34,920 nucleotides of DNA from JBCCLJ01 sp039026915 (GCA_039026915.1 JBCCLJ010000051.1:1-34920); one strand, 5' to 3'; shown: positions 7,785-15,267, counted from the first letter of the stretch. Notes: generated from the letters alone by a model not told the origin. Translations and numbers: made by a program.

Positions 7785-8870
7785 TCATCGACGCCCTGAG
7801 AGCTCCGGCCAGACGCCGTCTACGATGGGCTTGGCTCTGAGCTCCTTCGGGTCGATTACCACGTGCTGAATTCTCTGGCGGCGGTAGGTGTAGGTGATGT
7901 GCACCATGCCGTCGGTGGTCTGCACCATCGCCGGGTAGGAGTACTCGCCGGGCTGGTCCTCGAGGACCGCGACGGCTTGCCAGTCGCTGCCGTTCTCGGT
8001 GACGGCAAGGTTCAGCTTCGAGCGCGCCGTCCGGCTCCGCTCGCTGTGGTTGTAGATCAGCAGGTGTCGACCGTCGGCGAGCGTCAGGGCGTCGACGCCG
8101 GCGCTCGGGTTGGGCAGCGTGGTGGCGCGCACCGGTGACCAGCTCTCACCGTCATCGGTCGACCAGCTCTCGACGATGCGGTTCTGCTGCGAGCGACTGA
8201 GGGACTGCAGTCGGCCGTCGCTGTGACGCAGCACCGTGGGTTGAATGGCGCCAAAGGGCGCAGCGTTCGTGCGGCGATGGTCGACGTCGCGGGCTCGACG
8301 CCAGGTGCCGCCGCCGTCGTCGGAGAGCTCGAAGTGGATCTTCCAGCCGTCGTCCTCGGTGCTCGAGCCGGCGACGAGTCGGCCGCTCGGCAGCTGGACC
8401 GGTTTGGCGCGCACCGGGCCGAGCAGGGGCGATGGGATGCGCTCGCTCGCGCTCCAGCGCAGGCCGCCGTCCGTCGACTCGATCCGTTCGCCCCACCAGG
8501 ACGACGGCGTCGGTCCGACCTTGTAGTAGAGCTGGAGAGGTGCGGACTCGTGGACGTGGACCAGGACCGGGTTCCATGTCGGGTAGCGTCGGTCTCCACG
8601 CTGGCCGTCGGCGACCGGCACCGAGGGCGTCCAACTCCCTCCGGGCGGGCGGACGGAGACCCAGATACCGACATCGTCCTTACCTTCGCCCGAGCCGCCG
8701 AACCAGGCGGCAACGAGACGGTTGGAGCCGGGAGGGCTTTCGACGAGGGTCGAAGCGTGGCACCTTGGATGCGCCGGGTCGTCGTCGATCCGTCCGCGGG
8801 AGAGGATCGGCGAACCTTCCCCCTGGCTCGCGCCTGCGAGCAACAAGGCCAGGGTCCACGAAGAGAGCAT
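7785..8870 (-). CDS. Secreted sialidase-like BNR-repeat protein
   Basis: This 361-residue protein begins with a signal peptide (MLSSWTLALLLAGASQG), so it is exported. The mature part is a sialidase-fold six-bladed propeller of the BNR_2 type with three clear Asp-boxes: STDGGLRWSA, SDDGGGTWRR and STDDGESWSP. Conserved segments CHASTLVE, LVAAWFGG and YPTWNPVL are typical of this branch. Family members are annotated as exo-alpha-sialidases, but many have unproven substrates, and the classical RIP motif is not obvious here. The ATG at 8870 was chosen for the signal peptide; a GTG at 8879 with AGAGG upstream is an alternative. It heads a three-gene run with the symporter and SMR genes, fitting extracellular glycan trimming followed by sugar uptake. 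Confidence 0.82.
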   Translation of the reverse strand: MLSSWTLALLLAGASQGEGSPILSRGRIDDDPAHPRCHASTLVESPPGSNRLVAAWFGGSGEGKDDVGIWVSVRPPGGSWTPSVPVADGQRGDRRYPTWNPVLVHVHESAPLQLYYKVGPTPSSWWGERIESTDGGLRWSASERIPSPLLGPVRAKPVQLPSGRLVAGSSTEDDGWKIHFELSDDGGGTWRRARDVDHRRTNAAPFGAIQPTVLRHSDGRLQSLSRSQQNRIVESWSTDDGESWSPVRATTLPNPSAGVDALTLADGRHLLIYNHSERSRTARSKLNLAVTENGSDWQAVAVLEDQPGEYSYPAMVQTTDGMVHITYTYRRQRIQHVVIDPKELRAKPIVDGVWPELSGRR

Positions 8871-8890
8871 GGGCAGCACTCTACCTCTGA

Positions 8891-9142
8891 CGTGCCTCGC
8901 GGGACCTGCTCGCCGGCGCCGCGACTCCGCTCGCAAGTCACAGCGAGGCCGAGTTCTGCAGCCGTTTCAACGCGCTTTCCGCCAACCTCTCGACGGCCAA
9001 CGTCTACGGCGACGCTGTCGCGATTTCGGGTGTGACCCTGTCGACGTTCGGTTCGATCGAGTGGACCTTCGTCAACAATCAGTTCGGCTTCGTCACCGGG
9101 TCGATGAACGCGTCGAACCGGCATGCTCGGGGAGTGCCTCGA
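8891..9142 (+). pseudogene. Stranded fragment of a protein-coding gene (unknown family)
   Basis: Between two minus-strand genes, the plus strand holds an uninterrupted frame (codon starts 8891, 8894...) that begins directly after TGA at 8888-8890 and reads like a genuine exported or surface protein. It has a balanced composition with Asn, Phe, Tyr and Val and segments such as FCSRFNALSANLSTANVYGD and FGSIEWTFVNNQFGFVTG. Shadow frames in this DNA are instead Arg/Ala/Pro-rich. There is no start codon with a ribosome site and no signal peptide. After about 9120 the translation turns into the Arg-rich shadow of the acetyltransferase end. I read it as the remnant of a gene lost by deletion or left at a rearrangement joint. 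The family was not recognised. Confidence 0.5.
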
Positions 9143-9162
9143 CTGAGCTGCCCGAAGCTCAG
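9143..9162 (-). terminator. Hairpin overlapping the acetyltransferase stop codon
   Basis: CTGAGCT (9143-9149) and AGCTCAG (9156-9162) form a perfect 7-bp stem with a 6-nt loop. It includes the minus-strand TGA stop at 9161-9159. No T-tract follows, so it is at best a U-tract-less terminator or an mRNA 3'-end stabiliser. Confidence 0.35.
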
Positions 9163-10130
9163 AATCGGTCGGAAGGCCAGAAGCAGAAGTCGGACGGCGG
9201 CAGGCGCTGCGCCAGTTCTTCATGGTGAGCAACCCGCCAAGGGCCCGCGTCGAGCGGCTTGAGCATCCAGACGGGGCTGCCGGGGTCGCTGTCGAAGCTC
9301 GTCGGATCGTCGAGTGCCTCGATGTCGAAGCCGATCTGGTCGAGCGCCGCCGCCAGTGCCGGGTCGCTCAGCCGCGGCGCGTTGACGCCTCCGAGCGGGT
9401 GACGACTTGCGGCCTGCGCAAAGAGTCCGGCGAGCTCCGCCGCTCCGTCTTCGGTGCGTCCCCACTCCGTGACCTGTCCGGGTCCAAGGGGCGCCGAGCG
9501 CAGATAGGCGACGAGTCGCCCGTCCCGTCGTGCCACGGTGAAGGTCTCGTCGGGGTTGCCGGCCACGCGCAGGCTCGTCTGCCAGTCCTCGACCGTGCGT
9601 TCGACGCATCCGGGGCGGACCCCGCTGTACGCCGCGTGCAGACGGATCACGTCACCGAGATCGCTCTCCGTGATGGGCTCGGCGCGCGGCACGGCCTCGC
9701 CGTTCCAGAGCAGGCGCAGGTGCTGCGAAGGCCACGGCTTCCAGCCGAGGGAGGCGTACCAGCGGGCCCTCGTGCCGGAGAGGAGTGACAGCCCCATTCC
9801 GCGTTGCTTCATGTCGAGCGTGCAGGCTTCCAGCACCTGTTCGGCCAGTCCCTGGCGCCGGTGCGAAGAAGCCGTGAAGACGCTGCCGATGCCGCCGACG
9901 CGCACGACGTGGTCGTCGATGCGCAGCTCTCGGGGAAAGATCTGCACGCAGGTGACGAGCCGGCCCGAATCTTCCGCAACCCAGACGTTGTCGGGGCGGA
10001 AGCGATGGTCGTCGAAGACGTACTTGCAGAAGAACTCGCGACCCCGGCGACCGTCGCTGAAGGGCCAGCCGTCGAGGAGATCGAGGAAGCGCTGCTCCTC
10101 GCCGGCGTCAAGGCGTCGGACGACGGCCAT
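9159..10130 (-). CDS. Eis-like GNAT N-acetyltransferase
   Basis: This 323-residue protein starts with a GNAT domain that has the acetyl-CoA pyrophosphate loop at GGIGSVFTASSHRRQGLAEQ (RRQGLA at 91-96), followed by ARWYASLGW. The second half is a further, divergent GNAT-like domain. The layout resembles the Eis/enhanced-intracellular-survival group, which acetylates amines, but the substrate is unknown here. Length is shorter than the ~400 residues of Eis, and the C-terminal sterol-carrier-like domain is missing. The ATG at 10130 overlaps the stop of the PQQ-like gene as TGATG, so translation is probably coupled. A TTG three bases earlier is ignored. A hairpin spans its stop codon. Confidence 0.82.
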   Translation of the reverse strand: MAVVRRLDAGEEQRFLDLLDGWPFSDGRRGREFFCKYVFDDHRFRPDNVWVAEDSGRLVTCVQIFPRELRIDDHVVRVGGIGSVFTASSHRRQGLAEQVLEACTLDMKQRGMGLSLLSGTRARWYASLGWKPWPSQHLRLLWNGEAVPRAEPITESDLGDVIRLHAAYSGVRPGCVERTVEDWQTSLRVAGNPDETFTVARRDGRLVAYLRSAPLGPGQVTEWGRTEDGAAELAGLFAQAASRHPLGGVNAPRLSDPALAAALDQIGFDIEALDDPTSFDSDPGSPVWMLKPLDAGPWRVAHHEELAQRLPPSDFCFWPSDRF

Positions 10131-11419
10131 CAAGCCCCTAGCGCATAGAGCCGCGTTGCAGTGCGGAGATACCAGACTCCATCGACCAGCGCCGGAGAAG
10201 CGATGACCTGTTCGTCGAGCGAGTTGACGTGCAGGACCTCGAAGGGCGGCTCGGCGCGCAGCACGAAGGTGTCGCCGTCATCGTTGGTGAAGAACACCTT
10301 GCCATCGAAGGCGACCGGAGCGGCGGAGAAGCTCTCGCGCCGTGCCTCCCCGAGGCGTTCCTGCCAGACGACCTCGCCAGTCCGTGCCTCGTACACGGTC
10401 GCGATGCTCGCCATGTCGTTGACCATGAAGAGGTGGTCGCCGACGACGATCGGTGCGGGAACGAAGGGAGAGCCCTTGGGGGAGGACCAGACGATGTGCG
10501 TTTCGGTGACGTCTCCGCGTCCGCCCGGCCGGATCGCCAGCGTCGGACCAGCCCTGCCGGAGGAGCAGAAGATGAGCCCGTGCGCGACGACGGGCGTGGG
10601 GATCGTCTCGAAGGTGTTGCCGGTCGCGAACCAGAGCTCTTCCCCGGTCTTCGGGTCGTAGCCCGTGACTTTCTGCTGGCCCGACATGACGATCTCGTCG
10701 TGATCTCCGACGCGTACGGCGACGGGCGAGTTCCAGCCCACTTTCGCTTCGCGCGCCGTGCGCCAGCGCTGCTCTCCCGTCGACTTGTCGAAAGCAGCGA
10801 TGAACGAGCCCGAAGGGCCGCGGTGGTCCTGAACGAGAATGACGCTGTCCTCGTAAAGCAGGGGCGAACTGGCGGTGCCGTGAAAAGCGGTGACGTCGTC
10901 GAAAGTCACGTGCCAGCGGACCTTGCCATCGAAGTCGAAGGCGACGAGGCCGGCTGAGCCGAAGTAGGTGTAAATGAGCTTGCCGTCGGTCGCCGGCGTC
11001 GACGAAGCGTGGCCGTTCTTCGGATAGGCGGCCTCTGGGTCGGCCGCGGGTGCCTCGGTGCGCCACGCGAGGGTGCCGTCGCTTCGATCGAACGCCAGCA
11101 GACTGCGACGTTTGCCGCCGTCTTCCGCCGTCGTCAGAAAGAGGCGATCGCCCCAGCCGATGGGCGAGGAGTTGCCGCGGCCGGGCACGTCCGTCGACCA
11201 GACAACGTTGTCGGTCGGCGACCATCGGTCGACGTAGCCGTCGCCGGCAACGGCCCCCTGGCCCGAGGGACCTCGCCAGCGAGGCCAGTTGGAAACCTCC
11301 GCGTCCGTCGTCGAGAGCATCGAAACTTCGGGCTCGTTGGCGCCGATCAGGAGGAGCGCTGCGGCGCTGAGAGCGACTGCTTGCGCGGCGGTTCTGAGAA
11401 GACTGGACGGTGCTTTCAA
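10130..11419 (-). CDS. Exported PQQ-like beta-propeller protein
   Basis: This 429-residue protein has an N-terminal hydrophobic signal segment (AAQAVALSAAALLLIGA) and then a propeller of PQQ-like blades. The segments NWPRWRGPSGQG, LLAFDRSDGTLAWRTEAP, FIAAFDKSTGEQRWRTA, VTGYDPKTGEELWFATG and VYEARTGEVVWQERL are repeated outer-strand motifs. Proteins of this type are common in Planctomycetota and Acidobacteriota. Most lack the residues for PQQ-dependent dehydrogenase activity and probably act as periplasmic scaffolds or binding proteins. The TTG start at 11419 is supported by a strong AAAAGGAG site with 7-nt spacing, and it places the signal peptide correctly. Upstream starts would add Arg-rich shadow sequence. 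It is divergent from the isomerase-symporter operon and overlaps the acetyltransferase start downstream. Confidence 0.87.
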   Translation of the reverse strand: MKAPSSLLRTAAQAVALSAAALLLIGANEPEVSMLSTTDAEVSNWPRWRGPSGQGAVAGDGYVDRWSPTDNVVWSTDVPGRGNSSPIGWGDRLFLTTAEDGGKRRSLLAFDRSDGTLAWRTEAPAADPEAAYPKNGHASSTPATDGKLIYTYFGSAGLVAFDFDGKVRWHVTFDDVTAFHGTASSPLLYEDSVILVQDHRGPSGSFIAAFDKSTGEQRWRTAREAKVGWNSPVAVRVGDHDEIVMSGQQKVTGYDPKTGEELWFATGNTFETIPTPVVAHGLIFCSSGRAGPTLAIRPGGRGDVTETHIVWSSPKGSPFVPAPIVVGDHLFMVNDMASIATVYEARTGEVVWQERLGEARRESFSAAPVAFDGKVFFTNDDGDTFVLRAEPPFEVLHVNSLDEQVIASPALVDGVWYLRTATRLYALGA

Positions 11420-11487
11420 GGGGGATCTCCTTTTGCGGGCTTGTGCGAGTATGAAGCAACCCCTTGACCCGCTGCATTCCGAAGAAC

Positions 11488-12294
11488 ATGAGCGCATCGC
11501 CTCGCCGACCCCGAACGGGTCTTCAGCTCTACACGCTACGCCACCGTCTCGAGCGAAGCGTCGACGATGCACTTCGCGTCGCTGAAGCGGCGGGCTACCG
11601 TCATGTCGAGCTCTTCGGTGGCTGGTGGGGGCTCTCCCCTGGAGAGTGGTCGCGCGCGCTCGACAGCCGAGGACTGCGGGCTCTCGCGGCGCATGTGCCT
11701 CTGCAGGCCGTCGAAGGCGATGCTGCACCGTCGACCGTCGAGCAACTGAGCGTCATCGGGTGCGATCGCCTCATCGTGCCCTGGGTCGACCTGGAGCTGC
11801 GAACGACGAGTGAGGACTGCGCTCGGCTCGGTCGGAGGCTCGACCGGGCGGGCTACGCGCTGAAGGCCCGCAGTGCCCATCTTGGGTACCACAATCATGA
11901 CTTCGAGCTTCGGTCGCCGACGCGGGATGGGCTGGATCGCATCGTCTCGGAGATGTCTCACGCAGGGATGTTCGTCGAGCTCGACGTCTTCTGGGCGGCC
12001 TGGGCGGGCCAGGATCCGGTGCGTCTGGTGCGGGGCTTCGGTCGCCGGCTGCGCTACCTGCACGTCAAGGACGGGCGCCTCGACGTCGGCGCAGATCCCG
12101 ACACCGCCGAGCTTCTGCCGACGGGTGAGGGCGACCTGCCGATGCGCGAGATCCTCGATGCGGCCGTGGCCGTGGGCGTCGAGGCGGTCTTCGTCGAGCT
12201 CGACCGCATCCCGGGCGGTGAAGAGAACGACCTCGAGGTTCTGCGAACGAGCCGAGAGTACCTGGAGTCGACGCTGCGGGAGCTGGTGCCGTGA
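11488..12294 (+). CDS. Sugar phosphate isomerase/epimerase (xylose isomerase-like TIM barrel)
   Basis: This 268-residue protein matches the AP_endonuc_2/xylose-isomerase-like TIM-barrel family: GLQLYTLRHRLER at the N-terminus, GYRHVELFGGWW, HLGYHNHDFEL with metal-binding histidines, MFVELDVFWAAWAG, RYLHVKDG and VFVELDR. These enzymes bind a divalent metal and interconvert keto sugars or inositol derivatives in the cytoplasm. The ATG at 11488 is used because an earlier TTG (11464) adds nothing family-like. The ribosome site is weak (GAAGA). The stop overlaps the GTG of the following symporter by 4 nt (GTGA), so transporter and isomerase act on the same pathway in all likelihood. The exact sugar cannot be told. 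Confidence 0.88.
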   Translation: MSASPRRPRTGLQLYTLRHRLERSVDDALRVAEAAGYRHVELFGGWWGLSPGEWSRALDSRGLRALAAHVPLQAVEGDAAPSTVEQLSVIGCDRLIVPWVDLELRTTSEDCARLGRRLDRAGYALKARSAHLGYHNHDFELRSPTRDGLDRIVSEMSHAGMFVELDVFWAAWAGQDPVRLVRGFGRRLRYLHVKDGRLDVGADPDTAELLPTGEGDLPMREILDAAVAVGVEAVFVELDRIPGGEENDLEVLRTSREYLESTLRELVP

Positions 12295-13865
12295 GCGGAG
12301 CGCTCGACACCGTCGATCTGATCGTCATTGCGGCCTACCTGGTGGGGGTCGTCGGTCTCGGCCTCTGGCAGGGGCGCAAGGTCAAGACGGCGGCGGACTT
12401 CTTCCTGGCGGGAAAGACGTTGCCTTTCTGGGCGGTCGGCATGTCGATCGTCGTCAGCGACATCGGCGCGACCGACTTCATCGCCGTGGCCGGCGGGACG
12501 TACCGCTACGGGCTCGCCCAGGCAAACTTCGACTGGCTCGGATCCATGCCGGCGCTTCTCATCTGCGCCTTCCTCTTCGTACCGTTCTACTGGCGCTCCG
12601 GCGTGCTCACCATTCCGGAGTTTCTCGGTCGCCGCTACGGCGGTGCCGTTCGCACCTTCCTGGCCGTCTGCTGGGGCTTCATCCTGCTCTTCAATCTCGG
12701 GATCATGATCCACGCGACTGCGGTCCTGCTGCGCGGCGTGCTCGGCTGGGAACCTGCTCTTTCGATCTGGGTGACCGCGGTCGTCGTCGGTCTCTACACG
12801 ATCTCGGGAGGCCTTACCGCGGTCGTCATGACCGACGTTCTTCAACTCGTCATCATGTTTCTTGGCGGCGGGGTGCTGGTGTTCACGGCGCTGCAGCGGG
12901 TGGGCGGTTGGAGCGCGATGAAAGAGGCGATCCTGGCGCAGGGGCCCGCCTACTCGGACCACTTCTCCCTCTACCTGCCGCACGACTCGCCGACGCCGTT
13001 CCCTTGGAGTGGAGTCGTGCTTGGCCTCGGAATCGTGCTCTCGACCGCCTACTACTCGGGCAACCAGTCGGTCGCGCAGCGCGCGCTCGGTGCACGTAGC
13101 GAGTGGGATGCGAAGGCCGGCGTGCTGCTCGCGGGCGGCCTCAAACTCTTCATTCCCCTGCTCGTTGCGCTTCCCGGACTCGCCGCCATCCTGCTCGTGC
13201 CGGGACTGGAGAACGGTGACGATGCGGTGCCGTCACTGATCGGCATTCTGCTGCCGGCAGGGCTGCGCGGCCTCATGTTCGCGGCCTTCCTCGCCGCTCT
13301 CATGTCGAGCGTCGACTCGAACCTGAACTCGGCGACGACCCTCTGGACTCACGACATCGTCGGACGGCTGCTCGCCGCCTGCAAGCGGCCCATCCCGGAG
13401 CGCTTCGTGCTGCGCGTCGGCCGGACGACCAGCTTCTTGCTGCTCGTCTTCGGCGCTCTTCTCGCGCCCGAGATCGAAGAGCGCTTCACGAACATCTACA
13501 ACGCGATCCAGAGCGTCTTTTCCCTGATCCAAGGTCCAACCCTTGCGATCCTGTTGCTGGGCCTGCTCTGGCCTCGCGCCAATCGCCACGGCGCGCTCGC
13601 CGGACTGCTGGTGGGCGTCGGCTTCTGCGTTCTCCTGAACACGGAAGCGATGGCGGGACTCTTTCCGAGCGAGGAGCCCTTTCTCTTCATCGCCTGGTGG
13701 TCCTTCGTCCTCAGTCTCACGGTGACCGCGATCGTCAGCTGGTTGACTCCACCAGAGCCCGCCGAGAAGCTCCTCGGGCTGACGTGGGGATCGGTCGCCG
13801 GTGATCCACGGGCGCAGGCGGCGCTCGAAGCGCGGGCTCGACGCGCCGAGGAGGACGAAGAGTGA
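12291..13865 (+). CDS. Sodium:sugar symporter (SSS/SLC5 family, SGLT-like)
   Basis: This 524-residue membrane protein has about 14 transmembrane helices. SGLT-like signatures include VVSDIGATDFIAVAGGTYRYG, LYTISGGLTAVVMTDVLQ, STAYYSGNQSVAQRALGA and FLAALMSSVDSNLNSATTLWTHDI, the last bearing the Na+-site serines. It should bring a sugar or sugar acid in with sodium. It differs from the first symporter in this window (6278-7771), which has a shorter C-terminus and different loops, so the two are not recent duplicates. Both ends overlap neighbours by 4 nt: GTGA with the isomerase upstream and GTGA with an 81-residue membrane protein downstream. The cytoplasmic C-terminal tail is charged (ARARRAEEDEE). 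Confidence 0.93.
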   Translation: MSGALDTVDLIVIAAYLVGVVGLGLWQGRKVKTAADFFLAGKTLPFWAVGMSIVVSDIGATDFIAVAGGTYRYGLAQANFDWLGSMPALLICAFLFVPFYWRSGVLTIPEFLGRRYGGAVRTFLAVCWGFILLFNLGIMIHATAVLLRGVLGWEPALSIWVTAVVVGLYTISGGLTAVVMTDVLQLVIMFLGGGVLVFTALQRVGGWSAMKEAILAQGPAYSDHFSLYLPHDSPTPFPWSGVVLGLGIVLSTAYYSGNQSVAQRALGARSEWDAKAGVLLAGGLKLFIPLLVALPGLAAILLVPGLENGDDAVPSLIGILLPAGLRGLMFAAFLAALMSSVDSNLNSATTLWTHDIVGRLLAACKRPIPERFVLRVGRTTSFLLLVFGALLAPEIEERFTNIYNAIQSVFSLIQGPTLAILLLGLLWPRANRHGALAGLLVGVGFCVLLNTEAMAGLFPSEEPFLFIAWWSFVLSLTVTAIVSWLTPPEPAEKLLGLTWGSVAGDPRAQAALEARARRAEEDEE

Positions 13866-14107
13866 GTGCACTGAGACAGTTCCTGGAGGCCTTCTTTGGT
13901 CCGCTCGATCAGCTCCTGGGCTCGCTGCCACTGATGACTGGAAGAGTTGCAGTTGCTCTCCTTCTGCTGGTGCCGCTCGTCTGGGTCCTTCGCCTCGATC
14001 GCGAGTTCATCCTGCTCGGCAGCCCCGATCGCGCCCGCTGGCGTGACCTCAGGCTCTGGGCCGTTCTCGTCACGTTGCCTTATCTGGCGATCTATCTCTT
14101 CCTCTAG
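13862..14107 (+). CDS. Small two-helix membrane protein coupled to SSS symporter
   Basis: This 81-residue protein starts at a GTG that overlaps the symporter stop (GTGA). Two hydrophobic helices lie at about residues 25-43 and 64-81, joined by a charged loop (RLDREFILLGSPDRARWRDLR). No family was recognised with certainty. Known SSS symporters have comparable small partners: YjcH (DUF485) beside ActP, and the DUF4212 small subunit of the VC_2705-type symporters. By position and size this could be an unrelated analogue of those subunits. It ends at the membrane face with YLAIYLFL. Function is inferred from coupling only; the coding call itself is strong because of overlap, hydrophobic pattern and position. 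Confidence 0.75.
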   Translation: MSALRQFLEAFFGPLDQLLGSLPLMTGRVAVALLLLVPLVWVLRLDREFILLGSPDRARWRDLRLWAVLVTLPYLAIYLFL

Positions 14108-14112
14108 GTCGC

Positions 14113-14634
14113 ATGGTCCGTTGGGCGCGGCCGAGGAGGCCCGGACGTCGCCGGCGCTGGTGGGAGCGTCGTGCCGTGCGCTGCGAGCTGGCGTGGCTGC
14201 CGCGCTATCGGGTGCTCGTGGCGACGGACGATGGGCCCTCGTGGGAAGTGTGGATCTGTGGGCTCGAAGGAGCGCTCTGCGCACGACCCGGGTCGGTGAC
14301 GGACTCCCCAGGGCCTCCGGGTTCTTCAGAAGCGCCGGCGGCTGCGGCCTCGGCGCTCAAGCCCTCATGGCGTCTGGACGAGCGCGCGGCCGCATCGTTT
14401 GCGAGGTCGCACCTCGTGCGCTCCGCGCAGGTCCTGCGCCTGGCTGCCGGCTTGGCCGAGGAAGATCCGACCGTCGAGCGTTGGAGATTCCCGGTGCATC
14501 TCGAGATCTATCGGCGCCGAGGGCTGCGCAGGAGCTGGGCGCTGCGGGCGGACGACGCGGTGGTCGGTGAGGTGCTTTCGGCCCTGCAGCGACGCGCTCT
14601 GCTGCAAGAGTTGCTCGAGGCACCGCCCAAGTAG
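14113..14634 (+). CDS. Hypothetical protein at the end of the isomerase-symporter operon
   Basis: This 173-residue protein is not recognised. It follows the 81-residue membrane protein by 5 nt and so is likely co-transcribed. The N-terminus is strongly basic (about 1-20 Arg/Trp-rich). Residues 22-60 (ELAWLPRYRVLVATDDGPSW) look like a beta-rich fold. The middle is a Pro/Ser/Ala linker, and the C-terminal half is helical, ending in a Leu-rich segment (EVLSALQRRALLQELLEAPP). No signal peptide or transmembrane helix is visible, so it is probably cytoplasmic. The exact start is uncertain because only a short AGGT precedes the ATG. The amphipathic regularity and operon position support coding over a shadow frame. 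Confidence 0.6.
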   Translation: MVRWARPRRPGRRRRWWERRAVRCELAWLPRYRVLVATDDGPSWEVWICGLEGALCARPGSVTDSPGPPGSSEAPAAAASALKPSWRLDERAAASFARSHLVRSAQVLRLAAGLAEEDPTVERWRFPVHLEIYRRRGLRRSWALRADDAVVGEVLSALQRRALLQELLEAPPK

Positions 14635-14636
14635 GC

Positions 14637-14683
14637 TCACCTATGGTGTAATGGCAATACAGCTCTTTTGAATGGAGCGGATT
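14637..14683 (+). other. tRNA-Gln-like 5' half (degenerate tRNA remnant or tRNA mimic)
   Basis: The stretch is noticeably less GC-rich than its surroundings and lines up with the 5' two-thirds of a tRNA. D-stem GTGT (14646-14649) pairs with ATAC (14657-14660) around AATGGCA. Anticodon stem GCTCT (14662-14666) pairs with GGAGC (14674-14678) around a 7-nt loop TTTGAAT with U33 in place. The variable region GGATT follows. From memory, TATGGTGTAATGGCA...GATTCT resembles tRNA-Gln genes. The T-arm (GTTCGA) and the 3' acceptor strand are absent: 14684 onward does not pair with TCACCTA. It cannot be a functional standard tRNA. The 3' part of its anticodon stem is shared with the hairpin at 14672-14697. 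Confidence 0.4.
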
Positions 14684-14697
14684 CTCCACCGCTCCAT
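14672..14697 (+). terminator. Strong hairpin after the isomerase-symporter operon
   Basis: ATGGAGCGG (14672-14680) is the exact reverse complement of CCGCTCCAT (14689-14697), with an 8-nt loop. The sequence after it is GTTTCC, only a weak T-run. It lies 37 nt after the stop of the last operon gene and before the bactofilin ribosome site, so a transcription terminator is the simplest reading. Confidence 0.5.
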
Positions 14698-14785
14698 GTT
14701 TCCGCCGCCGGCTCGGTGCTCGGTGGCTCAGAGATCATCGCTCCTCGGAGCGCCGTTGAGTGCGAGGGACGTAGGAGAACGTCAC

Positions 14786-15265
14786 GTGTGGAAGAAGTCT
14801 GAATCGACGCCCGGCGAACCTGTCCAGAAGAACGCGGCACCGCCGGAACCGGCACCGAAGCCCACGCAACCGGCCAAGGCCCCGCCCAAGCCACGAGCTC
14901 TGGCGACCATCGGTCCGTCCATCACCATCGTCGGCGATCTCAAGGGCAAAGAAGACCTGCTGATCGAAGGCAAGGTCGACGGGACGATCCAGGTCGACCA
15001 GCACGTGGTGACGATCGGTACGCCGGGTCAGGTCAATGCCAGCGTCTACGGCAAGGCCGTGACCGTCGAAGGAACCGTGGAAGGGGATCTCTTCGGCAGC
15101 GACGAGATCGTCATCCGCAAGAGCGGCAAGGTTCAGGGCAATCTGACGGCGCCGCGCGTTTCCCTCGAGGACGGATCGACGTTCCGGGGCTCGATCGACA
15201 TGAGCGCGCCCGAGCCGAAGACGGCCAAGAGTGAGAAGCCCCCTGCCACTAAAGCCGCGAGCTGA
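14786..15265 (+). CDS. Bactofilin family cytoskeletal protein
   Basis: This 159-residue protein has the bactofilin (DUF583) layout. A disordered Pro/Lys-rich N-terminus (about 1-38) is followed by a right-handed beta-helix core with repeating short strands (ITIVGDLKGKEDLLIEGKVDG, VTIGTPGQVNASVYGKAVTV, VEGDLFGSDEIVIRKSGKVQGNL). A charged Pro/Lys/Ala tail ends it. Bactofilins polymerise without nucleotide and anchor cell-wall or polar machinery at the inner membrane. The GTG at 14786 is favoured by TAGGAGAA (14772-14779). An ATG at 14672 lies inside the terminator-like hairpin. A methyltransferase-like gene follows 2 nt later. An M23 endopeptidase, the frequent partner of bactofilins in cell-shape control, is encoded about 2.2 kb away on the other strand. 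Confidence 0.92.
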   Translation: MWKKSESTPGEPVQKNAAPPEPAPKPTQPAKAPPKPRALATIGPSITIVGDLKGKEDLLIEGKVDGTIQVDQHVVTIGTPGQVNASVYGKAVTVEGTVEGDLFGSDEIVIRKSGKVQGNLTAPRVSLEDGSTFRGSIDMSAPEPKTAKSEKPPATKAAS

Positions 15266-15267
15266 TC

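Noticed and set aside
11873..13099. 408-codon plus frame overlapping the isomerase and symporter
   Set aside because: Out-of-frame Arg/Ser-rich shadow of two well-supported genes.
14637..14710. Complete functional tRNA-Gln
   Set aside because: No T-arm and no 3' acceptor strand; only the 5' half matches.
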